Shown here piece after piece: positions 8,062 to 17,088 of a stretch of 64,000 nt of DNA. Numbering within the stretch: position 1 is the first letter of the stretch; each line of letters starts with the position of its first letter. The notes under the pieces are model-generated. The model was given only the letters and a program-made list of their open reading frames with translations. It was not told the origin of the DNA and made no database searches. A program made the position numbers and the translations under genes. The DNA comes from Pseudomonas sp. MF4836 (GTDB lineage Bacteria > Pseudomonadota > Gammaproteobacteria > Pseudomonadales > Pseudomonadaceae): assembly GCF_002018875.1 (NCBI RefSeq), contig NZ_MVOL01000021.1, positions 17,438 through 81,437 on the forward strand, written 5' to 3'.

Positions 8062-10437
8062 ATGAGCAGTCATCATCAAGACAAGGCGACGTTTCTCGAG
8101 CGCCTGATTTTCAACAACCGCCCGGCAGTGATCCTGATTTGCCTGGTGGTGAGTATTTTCCTGTTCTGGCAGGCGACGCTGATCCGGCCGTCCACCAGCT
8201 TTGAAAAAATGATCCCGCTCAAGCATCCCTTCATTGAAAAAATGATGGAGCACCGCAACGACCTGGCGAACCTGGGCAACACCGTGCGCATTTCGGTGGA
8301 GGCCAAGGACGGTGACATCTTCAGCAAGGAGTACATGGAGACCCTGCGGCAAATCAACGACGAGGTGTTCTACATCTCCGGCGTCGATCGCTCGGGCCTC
8401 AAGTCGCTGTGGAGCCCCAGCGTGCGCTGGACCGAAGTCACCGAAGAGGGGTTTGCCGGCGGTGAGGTGATCCCGCAGAGCTACGACGGTTCGGCCGACA
8501 GCCTGGAGCAGTTGCGCAATAACGTGCTCAAGTCCGGGCAGGTCGGGCGCCTGGTGTCCAACGACTTCAAGTCGAGCATCGTCGACATTCCGCTTCTGGA
8601 GTCCTACCCGGACCCGCAGGACCAGGGCAAGTTGCTGGCCCTGGACTACCAGAAGTTCTCCCACGAGCTGGAAGACAAGATCCGCAACAAGTTCGAGGCG
8701 CAGAACCCCAATGTGAAGATCCACATCGTCGGTTTCGCCAAGAAAGTCGGCGACCTGATCGATGGCCTGATCATGGTGGTGATGTTCTTCGGCATCGCCT
8801 TCGTCATCACCCTGGTGCTGCTGTACTGGTTCACCTGGTGCATCCGCAGCACCATCGCGGTACTGATCACCACCCTGGTGGCGGTGGTCTGGCAGTTGGG
8901 GTTGATGCACGCCTTCGGTTTCGGGCTGGACCCGTATTCGATGCTGGTGCCGTTCCTGATCTTCGCCATCGGCATTTCCCACGGGGTGCAGAAGATCAAC
9001 GGCATCGCCCTGCAATCCAGCGGGGCGGATAACGCCCTGACGGCGGCCAGGCGAACGTTCCGCCAACTGTTCCTGCCGGGGATGATCGCGATCCTGGCCG
9101 ACGCGGTGGGCTTTATCACGTTGCTGATCATCGATATCGGGGTGATCCGCGAGCTGGCCATCGGCGCGTCGATCGGCGTGGCGGTGATTGTGTTCACCAA
9201 CCTGATTCTGTTGCCGGTGGCGATTTCCTATGTCGGCATCAGCAAGCGGGCGATCGAACGCAGCAAGAAAGACGCGACCCGCGAGCATTCGTTCTGGCGC
9301 CTGCTGTCGAACTTCGCCAGCCCGAAAGTCGCACCGGTGTCCATCGCCCTGGCCCTGGTGGCCTTCGGTGGCGGCCTCTGGTACAGCCAGAACCTGAAGA
9401 TCGGCGATCTCGACCAGGGCGCGCCGGAGCTGCGTCCGGACTCGCGCTACAACAAAGACAACAGCTTCATCATCAATAATTACTCCACCAGCTCCGACGT
9501 CCTGGTGGTGATGGTCAAGACTGCCGCCGAAGGCTGTTCGCGCTACGAGGCCATGGCGCCGATCGACGAGCTGATGTGGAAGATGCAGAACACCGAGGGC
9601 GTGCAGTCGGCGATCTCCCTGGTGACCGTGTCCAAGCAGATGATCAAGGGCATGAACGAAGGCAACCTGAAATGGGAAACCCTGTCGCGCAACCCGGACG
9701 TACTCAACAACTCCATCTCCCGTGCCGATGGTCTGTACAACAACAACTGCTCATTGGCGCCGGTCCTGATCTTCCTCAATGACCACAAGGCCGCGACCCT
9801 CGACCGGGCGGTGCATGCGGTGCAGGAGTTCGCCAACGAGCACAACAAGGACGGCCTGGAGTTCCTGCTGGCTGCGGGGAACGCCGGTATCGAAGCCGCG
9901 ACCAACGAAGTGATCAAGGAGTCGGAGCTGATCATCCTGATCCTGGTGTACATCTGCGTCGCCACCATGTGCATGATCACCTTCCGCTCTTGGGCGGCGA
10001 CCCTGTGCATTGTGCTGCCACTGGTGCTGACCTCGGTGCTGGGCAACGCGCTGATGGCGTTCATGGGCATCGGGGTCAAGGTGGCGACCCTGCCGGTGGT
10101 AGCGCTCGGGGTGGGGATCGGGGTCGACTACGGCATCTATATCTACAGCCGCCTGGAAAGCTTCCTGCGCGCCGGCCTGCCGCTGCAAGAGGCCTACTAC
10201 CAGACGCTGAAATCCACCGGCAAGGCCGTGCTCTTCACCGGCCTGTGCCTGGCCATTGGCGTGGCGACCTGGATCTTCTCGGCAATCAAGTTCCAGGCCG
10301 ACATGGGCTTGATGCTGACCTTCATGCTGCTGTGGAACATGTTCGGCGCGCTGTGGCTGCTGCCGGCGCTGGCACGCTTCCTGATCAAACCGGAGAAACT
10401 GGCCGGGCAGAAGGGCAACTCGCTGTTCGCCCACTGA
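8062..10437 (+). CDS. MMPL/RND-superfamily transporter
   Basis: A 791-residue inner-membrane protein of the RND superfamily (MMPL/SSD type). It has one transmembrane helix near residues 20-40, a large periplasmic loop, five clustered helices (about 230-400), then the same arrangement repeated in the second half (about 420-440 and 615-780). Length fits the short RND class that does not need a fused membrane adaptor. GVGIGVDYGIYIYSRLES in the second helix bundle is the typical RND motif D region, with the aspartate likely involved in proton coupling. The start has GGCGGGGAC upstream. Substrate is unknown; relatives move lipids, hopanoids or other hydrophobic compounds. It ends before a terminator. 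Confidence 0.93.
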   Translation: MSSHHQDKATFLERLIFNNRPAVILICLVVSIFLFWQATLIRPSTSFEKMIPLKHPFIEKMMEHRNDLANLGNTVRISVEAKDGDIFSKEYMETLRQINDEVFYISGVDRSGLKSLWSPSVRWTEVTEEGFAGGEVIPQSYDGSADSLEQLRNNVLKSGQVGRLVSNDFKSSIVDIPLLESYPDPQDQGKLLALDYQKFSHELEDKIRNKFEAQNPNVKIHIVGFAKKVGDLIDGLIMVVMFFGIAFVITLVLLYWFTWCIRSTIAVLITTLVAVVWQLGLMHAFGFGLDPYSMLVPFLIFAIGISHGVQKINGIALQSSGADNALTAARRTFRQLFLPGMIAILADAVGFITLLIIDIGVIRELAIGASIGVAVIVFTNLILLPVAISYVGISKRAIERSKKDATREHSFWRLLSNFASPKVAPVSIALALVAFGGGLWYSQNLKIGDLDQGAPELRPDSRYNKDNSFIINNYSTSSDVLVVMVKTAAEGCSRYEAMAPIDELMWKMQNTEGVQSAISLVTVSKQMIKGMNEGNLKWETLSRNPDVLNNSISRADGLYNNNCSLAPVLIFLNDHKAATLDRAVHAVQEFANEHNKDGLEFLLAAGNAGIEAATNEVIKESELIILILVYICVATMCMITFRSWAATLCIVLPLVLTSVLGNALMAFMGIGVKVATLPVVALGVGIGVDYGIYIYSRLESFLRAGLPLQEAYYQTLKSTGKAVLFTGLCLAIGVATWIFSAIKFQADMGLMLTFMLLWNMFGALWLLPALARFLIKPEKLAGQKGNSLFAH

Positions 10438-10454
10438 CGGCCCGCCGTCCAACA

Positions 10455-10481
10455 AGCCGCAACCCAGGTTGCGGCTTTTTT
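10455..10481 (+). terminator. Rho-independent terminator after MMPL gene
   Basis: A 9-bp stem (AGCCGCAAC with GTTGCGGCT), a CCAG loop and a run of six T residues, 17 bases after the transporter stop. Confidence 0.93.
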
Positions 10482-10534
10482 ATGCCTCTAGTGCGGCCCA
10501 TGTCCACCTGACACGCCACGGCGTTCATTCCAGC

Positions 10535-10568
10535 CAGCGCAGCCTCGCGGGCTCGGCAGCGGCTACAG
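10535..10568 (+). repeat. Single REP element
   Basis: The arm CAGCCTCGCGGGCTCGGCAG ends in the exact core GGCAGCGGCTACAG (10555-10568), which also occurs at 36196 and, inverted, at 25401 and 36091. No second arm is visible, so this is a REP singlet. Confidence 0.75.
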
Positions 10569-10644
10569 CTTCGCGCGACTCTTTTAGGTCGGCCGGGGTC
10601 TGAGCAGCTATCATTGCGGCTTTCCCTTTTGATGATTGACTGCC

Positions 10645-10929
10645 ATGACCGCTACCTTGCTCACCGCCCTTGAAACCTGCGACATGCTGGAGATCGACGG
10701 CCTGCATGCCTTTGATTTCTCCCTCGACGACCAGCAGTTGCTGATCGAATGCATGGACGGCCGGGCGGCCAAGCGCTGGAACTTCAGCCTGGCCCAGGTG
10801 CAGGCCGCAACCTTCGATGAGACCTTGCAAAGCTGGACCATCCTTGGCGATTCCGGCGAGCACCGCCTGGTGTGCATGAGCGCGTTCACTGCCCGCGATG
10901 ATGAGGAAGAGCACGATGAAGATGCGTAA
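10645..10929 (+). CDS. Small conserved-looking cytosolic protein (possibly DUF5629)
   Basis: A 94-residue acidic protein with no signal peptide or membrane segment and an Asp/Glu-rich tail (DDEEEHDEDA). It reads like short pseudomonad proteins placed in DUF5629, but I am not certain of the family. I chose the ATG at 10645 over the TTG at 10636 because it is the stronger codon and gives MTATLLTALETCDMLEID. The 3' end overlaps the start of the lactonase-like gene by 14 bases, so the two are probably coupled. No function is known to me. Confidence 0.72.
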   Translation: MTATLLTALETCDMLEIDGLHAFDFSLDDQQLLIECMDGRAAKRWNFSLAQVQAATFDETLQSWTILGDSGEHRLVCMSAFTARDDEEEHDEDA

Positions 10930-12091
10930 TTTCTGGCCTCTGCTGATGGCCGGCAGTGTCGGCGCCATGGGCGTCCAGGCGGCGCCTGTGGACAGCCACG
11001 AACTGTTGGTCGGTTCCTACACCCAGGGCACCAGCGAAGGGATCTACCGCCTGCAGTTCGACAGCAGCACCGGGCAGATCGCGGCCAAGGCGCTGCAAGT
11101 GGTGAAGAGCGCCAACCCGTCCTGGCTGACACTGTCCCGGGACCAGAAACTGCTGTTTGCGGTCAATGAAAACGGCCCCGGCCAGGCCGATCCGGTGGGC
11201 CGGGTCAGCAGCTTTCGCCTCGACCCCAAGAGCCACCAGCTGCACCTGATCAATCAGGTGCAAAGCCTGGGCAATGAACCCACCCATTCCAGCCTCAGCG
11301 CCGATGGCCGTTACCTGTTCGTCGGCAACTACTCGGTGAGCGAAGACCCGGGCGGCAGCCTGGCGGTATTGCCGGTCAGCCCCGAGGGCAAGCTGTCGCC
11401 GCCGGTGCAACTGAGCAGCCACCCGGCGAGTCGGGTCAATCCGGAGCGTCAGGTTTCGGCCCACGTGCATTCCGTGGTGTCAGCCCCTGACGGGCAATTT
11501 GTCTTCGCCAATGACCTGGGCGCCGACAAGATCTTCGTCTACCGCTACGACCCCAAGGCCAACCCCGAGCTACCGCTGACCGCCGCCAAGCCGGCCTTCG
11601 TCAGCCTGCCGCCGGGCAGCGGCCCGCGCCATCTGCTATTCAGCGCCGATGGCAAGCACGCTTACCTGAGCATGGAAATGAGTGCCCAGGTCGCGGTGTT
11701 CGATTACCAGGCCGGGCAGTTGACCCAGCGCCAACTGGTCGACCTGGCCGCCGAGCAGCCGCCTGAGAAGCGCGCCGGTGCAGCCCTGCATGCCTCGGCG
11801 GACGGCAAGTTCCTGTATGTCAGCAATCGCGGCACCGCCAATGAGTTGCTGGTATTCGCCATCGACCCGGCCAGCGGCCAGCTCAAGGAGCTGCAACGGC
11901 GCTCGGTCGAGGGCGACCATCCACGGGAGTTCAGCCTCGATCCCAGTGGCAAGTTCGTCTTGATCGCCAACCAGAAAAGCAACCAGATCGTGGTCGTCGA
12001 GCGCGACCCGAACACCGGCCTGCTGGGTAAAACCGTGCAGAAACTGGCGTTCGATGCCCCCAGCGACATCAAGTTCCTGGTGCGTCAATAG
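10916..12091 (+). CDS. Secreted lactonase-family (6-phosphogluconolactonase-like) propeller
   Basis: A 391-residue protein of the YbhE/Pgl lactonase family (seven-bladed propeller), whose cytosolic members hydrolyse 6-phosphogluconolactone. A signal peptide is visible (MKMRNFWPLLMAGSVGAMG then VQAAP), so this copy should be periplasmic and is unlikely to be the pentose-phosphate enzyme. Family segments include LLVGSYTQGTSEGIY, SGPRHLLFSADGKHAYL and DHPREFSLDPSGKF. The ATG at 10916 has AGGAAG six bases upstream, better than the ATG at 10898. Natural substrate unknown. Confidence 0.88.
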   Translation: MKMRNFWPLLMAGSVGAMGVQAAPVDSHELLVGSYTQGTSEGIYRLQFDSSTGQIAAKALQVVKSANPSWLTLSRDQKLLFAVNENGPGQADPVGRVSSFRLDPKSHQLHLINQVQSLGNEPTHSSLSADGRYLFVGNYSVSEDPGGSLAVLPVSPEGKLSPPVQLSSHPASRVNPERQVSAHVHSVVSAPDGQFVFANDLGADKIFVYRYDPKANPELPLTAAKPAFVSLPPGSGPRHLLFSADGKHAYLSMEMSAQVAVFDYQAGQLTQRQLVDLAAEQPPEKRAGAALHASADGKFLYVSNRGTANELLVFAIDPASGQLKELQRRSVEGDHPREFSLDPSGKFVLIANQKSNQIVVVERDPNTGLLGKTVQKLAFDAPSDIKFLVRQ

Positions 12092-12094
12092 GCC

Positions 12095-12119
12095 GCAGGC
12101 CCCGGTTTACGGGGCCTGC
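12095..12119 (+). terminator. Hairpin after lactonase gene
   Basis: A perfect 10-bp stem (GCAGGCCCCG with CGGGGCCTGC) and a 5-base loop start three bases after the stop. The following tract CTCCTTGTATT is only weakly T-rich, so termination may be partial. Confidence 0.65.
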
Positions 12120-12258
12120 CTCCTTGTATTAATCCCACTGATATCCGCTACTTGTGCAATGAATTTCAACGCGCCCACCCTCGGGCGTAGTTTTGCTTCA
12201 CCGCCCGGGCTCAACCGCCATACGGGAAGTCAACCAACTGCATCCGAGGGTTACCGCC

Positions 12259-12438
12259 ATGAACTTCAATCTCTTCTCCGTGATCGCCGCTTCCGCCATC
12301 TCCGCCACCGTGGCCTTGCCTGCCAGCGCCAGCTCCGAGGTCAGCAGCAAACAGTCGCGCACCAACACCTACACCCAGAAATACCTGCAACAGAGCGCCA
12401 ACTTCTACGCCGCCCTGGACCACAAGACCCAGCACTGA
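12259..12438 (+). CDS. Small secreted protein, 59 aa, unknown
   Basis: The ATG at 12259 follows CCGAGGG at a suitable distance. The product begins with a signal peptide (MNFNLFSVIAASAISATVAL, cleavage near PASA-S) and leaves a mature part of about 33 polar residues rich in Ser, Thr, Gln and Tyr, ending in HKTQH. No cysteines and no recognised family. It stands alone between the lactonase hairpin and a second small gene. The clear signal peptide and ribosome-binding site support a real gene. Confidence 0.65.
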   Translation: MNFNLFSVIAASAISATVALPASASSEVSSKQSRTNTYTQKYLQQSANFYAALDHKTQH

Positions 12439-12654
12439 GCGTTCAACCACCCCTGTTTTCAAGCAGCGTATGCAGGAGCGAAGTCATTGGCTCCCCCTCG
12501 GTCACTCGGCGGGGTCAGCAGTGATGTCGCTCTTGCATCACGTGTTTGCGACACGCGAGCCTGGGGCCGGGAAATAGTCTTGGTAATGTCATATCGCCAT
12601 ATGTTTAAATTTGACGCTAACTTTTTGACTCTTTCCCAGCAAAGGATCGACAGC

Positions 12655-12780
12655 ATGGTCATGCGTCTGGCAGTGGTACTTCTGTTTCTCTATTCCACCC
12701 CGATCGTCTCGGCGGCGCAGCCGGTCGAAGGCGAACCGGAAGCCTCACGCGAGCGCATGCTGAGTCTGTTGCAGGACTGA
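12655..12780 (+). CDS. Very small secreted protein, 41 aa, unknown
   Basis: The ATG at 12655 has AAAGGA eight bases upstream. The product is MVMRLAVVLLFLYSTPIVSA followed by a short acidic mature tail of about 21 residues (AQPVEGEPEASRERMLSLLQD). The in-frame ATG at 12661 is a possible alternative start. The upstream 60 bases are AT-rich for this genome, suggesting a promoter. A signal peptide followed by almost nothing is unusual; it could also be a small membrane protein. Moderate support only. Confidence 0.5.
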   Translation: MVMRLAVVLLFLYSTPIVSAAQPVEGEPEASRERMLSLLQD

Positions 12781-12800
12781 GTCTGCGCCGGACCTGCCAG

Positions 12801-12824
12801 GGCGCCCGTGATATCACCGGCGCC
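12801..12824. repeat. 24-bp near-perfect palindrome between convergent genes
   Basis: GGCGCC arms flank GTGATATCAC with a single mismatched pair. It lies between the 3' ends of the 41-aa gene and the gst gene. There is no T-run on either side, so it is not a standard terminator, although it could act as a transcript-end hairpin. Confidence 0.55.
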
Positions 12825-12832
12825 GGGGTCAA

Positions 12833-13447
12833 TCAGCTTGGCTTGGCCATCGCCGCCACGAACAGTTCCGAGTCCAGGATCCGCCGCAGCCAATCCTGCA
12901 GGCGCGGGTAGGGCGCCTGGGCAAACCATTCGCGGTCGACATGGGCGAACTGGCGCACAAAAGGCACCAGGGCTGCGTCTGCCAGGCTCATGTGCTCGGC
13001 CAGCAGGTAGTCGCGCTCGCTCAATAACCGTTCCAGCCGCTGCAAAAACAGTTCGCCCTGAGCGCGGTAGTGCGCCATGGACTCCTGCGGATGGCGCTCG
13101 GGGTATTTGTAGCGATTGAGCCAGTGCTTGAAGCCCTGATCGTTGTCGCTGATCAGCGCCGCCATGGCCTCCTGTGCCGCCGGGTCCTGGCGCAGCAACC
13201 AATCCTGCGGGTCGTGCCGGGCCAGGGCCCAGCGCATGATGTCCAGGCTCTCATCGATCACCTGGCCTTGCACCTCCAGCACCGGCACCGTGCCTTTGCT
13301 CGACAGCGCGAGCATCTGCGCCGGCTTGGCCTTGAGGCTGACTTCGACGATGTCCACTGTCACTGCGCAGTAGCGCAGCGCCAGGCGGGCACGCATGGCG
13401 TAGGGGCAGCGGCGAAAGGAGTAGAGGGTCGCGGCGGCCTGACTCAT
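12833..13447 (-). CDS. Glutathione S-transferase family protein
   Basis: A 204-residue cytosolic protein with the thioredoxin-like N-terminal domain of GSTs: TLYSFRRCPYAMRARLAL, with a CPYA redox-like motif as in omega/beta-type GSTs and glutaredoxin-2-like proteins, then KGTVPVLEVQG with the cis-proline and DESLDIMRW with the glutathione-binding acidic/serine pair. The helical C-terminal domain follows. Its ATG overlaps the sbcC stop (ATGA at 13444-13447), so translation is coupled to sbcC. Substrate unknown. Confidence 0.9.
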   Translation of the reverse strand: MSQAAATLYSFRRCPYAMRARLALRYCAVTVDIVEVSLKAKPAQMLALSSKGTVPVLEVQGQVIDESLDIMRWALARHDPQDWLLRQDPAAQEAMAALISDNDQGFKHWLNRYKYPERHPQESMAHYRAQGELFLQRLERLLSERDYLLAEHMSLADAALVPFVRQFAHVDREWFAQAPYPRLQDWLRRILDSELFVAAMAKPS

Positions 13448-16400
13448 TTGACCTCCAGGGTGCTCAGGCCGTTGCCTTGTCGGCGGACCTGGATCTGCAC
13501 CGGAATTCGTTCGTGCATTTCCTGCACGTGGGAAATCACCGCCACCTTGCGCCCCTGGGCCTGCAAGCCATCCAGGGCGTCCATCGCCAGTTGCAGGGAT
13601 TCCGGGTCGAGGCTGCCGAAGCCCTCGTCGATAAACAGCGATTCGATCTTCAGCGTGCTCGATGCCATGGACGCCAGGCCCAGGGCCAGTGCCAGGGACA
13701 CGAGGAAGGTCTCGCCACCGGACAGCGAGTGCACCGAGCGCAGTTCATCGCCCATTTCCGTGTCCAGCACCAGCAGGCCAAGCATGCTGCCACCGCGTTT
13801 CAGGCGGTAGCGGCGCACCAGTTGCCGCAGCTGGGCATTGGCGTGGTGCACCAGCAGGTCGAGGTTGTAGGCCTGGGCGATCTTGCGGAAGGTGTCGCCG
13901 GTGGCCGAGCCGATCAGGGCGTTGAGGCGCGCCCAGCGCTGCCATTCGTTGTAGGCGTCGCTGATGCGCTGGCCCAGGGCCTGGTTGGCATCCTGGCGGC
14001 GTTGGTCTTCGCTCTGCTGCGCGCGCAGTTCCGCCACCTGCTGTTCGCTGGCCAGGGCCTCCTGCTGCAAGGCCTCCAGGGCCTGGGTCAATTCCTCGGC
14101 CGCGAGGTTGCCGTTGTGCTGGGCCTGATGCTGTTCCAGGCGCTGCTGACGTTCCTGCAGCAATACCCTGGCCTGCTCGATGGCCTTGTCATTGGCTTGC
14201 AGGCGCTGACGCAACTGCTGGACCTGTGGTTCATCCAGAGCCAGCAGTTGCTGTAACCCCTCGTCATCGAGTTCGGGATGCCCGGCGCGCCAGTGTTGGA
14301 TGCTGGCAGCCAGTTGTTGCTGTTCATCCTCCAGAGCCAGTCGCCGTTCTTCGCGGGCCTTGAGTTCGGCGCCGAGCTGGATCAGTTGCTGATGCAGGTC
14401 CTGGAGTTGCTGCTGGGCTGTGGCCTGGGCGCTGCGAGCCTGCTCCACGGCCTGATCCACGTGTTGTTGCCAGTGCTCGGCGCTGCTGTGTTGCCCCAGC
14501 AGCTCAGCGAGTTTGTGCTGGCAAGCCTGCTGCTGGGCGCTGAGCCCGGCGAACTGCTGCTGGGCGTCTGCCAGTTGCTGCTGACGGGTCAACTGGCGGT
14601 CCTGTTCTTTCTCCAGGGTCAGTTGGCGCTGTTGCTGTTCCTCGGCCTCGTCCTTGTGCTCGCGCAACTGCTCGATGCGTTGCAGCACCTGCTGGTCCAG
14701 CTGCACAAAGGTGTTGGCCGGGTCGCGGCGCAGGCCGTCGAGGACCTCGGCCGGCAGCAACTGATTGAAACTGGCCAGTTCTTCTTCCAGGCGCTGTTGG
14801 TCGGCGCCCAGTTGCTCCTGCTGTTTGTGCAGGTGCTGGGTCGCCTGCTGGCTGGCTTCGACGGCGAGCTGCAATTGCTGTTGCAGGCGTGCTGCGTCTT
14901 TTTGCAGGGTCAGCAGGGCACCCTGGCGGCTTTCATCCTGGGTGATGCTCTGCTGTAACTGCTCCAGTTGCTGATGCAGCCAGGCGTCCCGTCTGGCCGG
15001 GTCCTGGTCCAGCAGGCTGGCGCTCTGCGGGTGGGCTTGCAGGCTTGGGGCCAGGGCCTGTTGCTGGACCGCCAGTTGCTCCTGCTGTTGCAGAAACTCT
15101 TTCTGCTGGGCGATCAGGCCCTGGACCTGGGCCCGCAGTTCGTTGAGTTGCTCCTTGAGGCCATCCACGGTCTTGCGCGCGTTGGCCTCTTCGCTTTCGT
15201 CGTGGCGGCCGAGGCTCTGCAACAGGGCTTCGGGCTGGTGATAGGGGTGTTCGGCGCTGCCGCACACCGGGCACGGCTGGTCATCCTGCAACTGCCCGCG
15301 CAGCTCTTCGACACTGGCGCTGCGGGCCAGCCGCTGGCGCTCGAGCAGGGCCTGAGTGACGCTCAGGGTCTGCTCAGCCACCGTCAGCTCGGCCTTGGCC
15401 TGCAAGCCGACCTTGTTCAGTTCTTCGCGCTGGGTGGCCACTGTCTGCTGCTTGTCCAGCAGGGCCTGGCCGCGCTGGTCCAGTTCCTGCTGCTGGGCCC
15501 AAAGCCGTGCCAGGTCCTCGATGGCGCGCTGTTGCTTGCGGTTGTCCTTGAGCAGGCCGTCCAGCAGTTCGATCTGCTCGGCCACGGCCTGGGGTTCGGC
15601 GCCGGCTTCGCGGTAGAGCAGTTCCAGGTGCGCACGCTGCTCGCTCAAGTGTTGGGCGGCGGTATTGGATTGCTGTTCCAGGGCCGGCAGTTCTGCTTGG
15701 CCCTGGTTCAGGCGATTGCCGATCAGCATCAGCTGCTGCAAGCGTTCGCGGTAGACATTCCAGGCCTCGCCCAGGGGCGCGAGGGCGGCGCTTTGCGCCA
15801 GTTGCCCGGCGATTCGCTCCAGGCGCTCGCCCACCAGGCGCTGTTGTTCCAGCAGGTGCACAATGTTCTGCTGGCCTTCCACGCTTGCCGTTTCGGCGCG
15901 GCTCTGCTGTTGCCCGGCATCCTCCAGGCTCTGGCTCAGGCGGCTCAGGTTGCCCTGTTCGGCAAAGGCTTCGCGCAGCAACGGCACGCTGTCGCTGTGC
16001 TGGCTCTGGGCCTGGGCCAGGGCGGCGCCGGCATCCAGCAGCTGCTGTTGCAGCTGTTCGTGCCGCTGTTGCAGGTCGATCTGCTGCGCGGCCTGTTGCC
16101 CGATCTGCTGGCGTAGCGGTTCCAGGGCCTGGCTCAGTTCAGCCTGACGCAGAAACTGATGCCGCTGCGGCGCCAGGTGTTCCAGGCGCTGCAGGCGCAG
16201 GCGTTCCGGGGCCAGGGTTAGCCCCTCGTGCTCGGCGGCTTGCAACTGCTCGCTGGCGCTGTGCTGCGCCTCTTGCCACTGCCGCAGTTCCTTGAGCCAG
16301 GTGTTCTGCTGTTCTAACTGCCTGAGTTGGGCCTGCTGGGTCTTGAGCTGTTGCTGGGCGTCGTTGAAGCGCCGATCCAGCTCGGCCCGGGCCTCGGGCT

Positions 16401-17088
16401 CCAGGGGAACGATGCCGCTGGCCTGGGCCTTGAGCTCCTTGTGTACCTCTTCAGCTTCTTTGCTTTTGCTGTAGGCGCGCCGCCCCAGTTGGCTGTAGAT
16501 CGCGGTGTTGGTGAGCTTCTCCAGCAATTCGCTGCGGTCCTTGTCATCGGCCTTGAGGAAGGCGCTGAACTCGCTCTGGGCCAGCATCACCGCGCGGGTG
16601 AACTGCTCGAAGTTGAGCCCGAGCTTGGCTTCGATCAGTTGCTTGTATTCGCTTTTGCTCTGGTTGCTCAGCAGCTGTTCCTGGTCCAGGTCCGTCAGGC
16701 TCTGGCGGCTGCCCTGCAACTTGCCGTTGGCCTTGTCCCGAGCGCGGTTGGCTTCCCAGCGCGCGCGGTAGCGACGGCCGTCGATGCCGACAAAGTCGAC
16801 CTCGGCATAACCGCTGCCGGTGCCACGGCGCAGCAGGGTACGCGGGTCGCTGGTGAGGATCTCGCTGTCGACCTCCGGGACCTTGGTCTCGCGCCCGATA
16901 TTGCTCAGGCGCGGCACGGCGCCGAACAGGGCCAGGCACAGGGCGTCGAGCAGGGTGCTCTTGCCGGCACCAGTAGGGCCGGTGATGGCGAACAGGCCGG
17001 CGCTGGCCAGGGGCTCGGCGGTGAAGTCGATCTCGAACGGGCCGGCCAGGGAGGCCAGGTTTTTCAGGCGGATGGCAAGAATCTTCAT
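13444..17088 (-). CDS. sbcC: Exonuclease SbcC (Rad50-like ATPase subunit)
   Basis: A 1214-residue SMC-like ATPase that with SbcD forms a complex which cuts DNA hairpins and processes double-strand ends. The Walker A motif GPTGAGKST is near residue 37. The very long Gln/Leu-rich coiled-coil arms are broken midway by the zinc hook CPVC (C606, C609). The C-terminal head carries the ABC signature LSGGE and the Walker B block SLFIDEGFGSLD. I chose the ATG at 17088, which overlaps the sbcD stop and begins MKILAIRLKNLASLAG; the frame is open much further upstream but that part is only the antisense-shifted sbcD region. Length is normal. Confidence 0.96.
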   Translation of the reverse strand: MKILAIRLKNLASLAGPFEIDFTAEPLASAGLFAITGPTGAGKSTLLDALCLALFGAVPRLSNIGRETKVPEVDSEILTSDPRTLLRRGTGSGYAEVDFVGIDGRRYRARWEANRARDKANGKLQGSRQSLTDLDQEQLLSNQSKSEYKQLIEAKLGLNFEQFTRAVMLAQSEFSAFLKADDKDRSELLEKLTNTAIYSQLGRRAYSKSKEAEEVHKELKAQASGIVPLEPEARAELDRRFNDAQQQLKTQQAQLRQLEQQNTWLKELRQWQEAQHSASEQLQAAEHEGLTLAPERLRLQRLEHLAPQRHQFLRQAELSQALEPLRQQIGQQAAQQIDLQQRHEQLQQQLLDAGAALAQAQSQHSDSVPLLREAFAEQGNLSRLSQSLEDAGQQQSRAETASVEGQQNIVHLLEQQRLVGERLERIAGQLAQSAALAPLGEAWNVYRERLQQLMLIGNRLNQGQAELPALEQQSNTAAQHLSEQRAHLELLYREAGAEPQAVAEQIELLDGLLKDNRKQQRAIEDLARLWAQQQELDQRGQALLDKQQTVATQREELNKVGLQAKAELTVAEQTLSVTQALLERQRLARSASVEELRGQLQDDQPCPVCGSAEHPYHQPEALLQSLGRHDESEEANARKTVDGLKEQLNELRAQVQGLIAQQKEFLQQQEQLAVQQQALAPSLQAHPQSASLLDQDPARRDAWLHQQLEQLQQSITQDESRQGALLTLQKDAARLQQQLQLAVEASQQATQHLHKQQEQLGADQQRLEEELASFNQLLPAEVLDGLRRDPANTFVQLDQQVLQRIEQLREHKDEAEEQQQRQLTLEKEQDRQLTRQQQLADAQQQFAGLSAQQQACQHKLAELLGQHSSAEHWQQHVDQAVEQARSAQATAQQQLQDLHQQLIQLGAELKAREERRLALEDEQQQLAASIQHWRAGHPELDDEGLQQLLALDEPQVQQLRQRLQANDKAIEQARVLLQERQQRLEQHQAQHNGNLAAEELTQALEALQQEALASEQQVAELRAQQSEDQRRQDANQALGQRISDAYNEWQRWARLNALIGSATGDTFRKIAQAYNLDLLVHHANAQLRQLVRRYRLKRGGSMLGLLVLDTEMGDELRSVHSLSGGETFLVSLALALGLASMASSTLKIESLFIDEGFGSLDPESLQLAMDALDGLQAQGRKVAVISHVQEMHERIPVQIQVRRQGNGLSTLEVK

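Noticed and set aside
12590..12603. Palindrome CATAT-CGCC-ATATG upstream of the 41-aa gene
   Set aside because: Short arms in an AT-rich promoter-like stretch; could be an operator but is also expected by chance, with no other copy seen.
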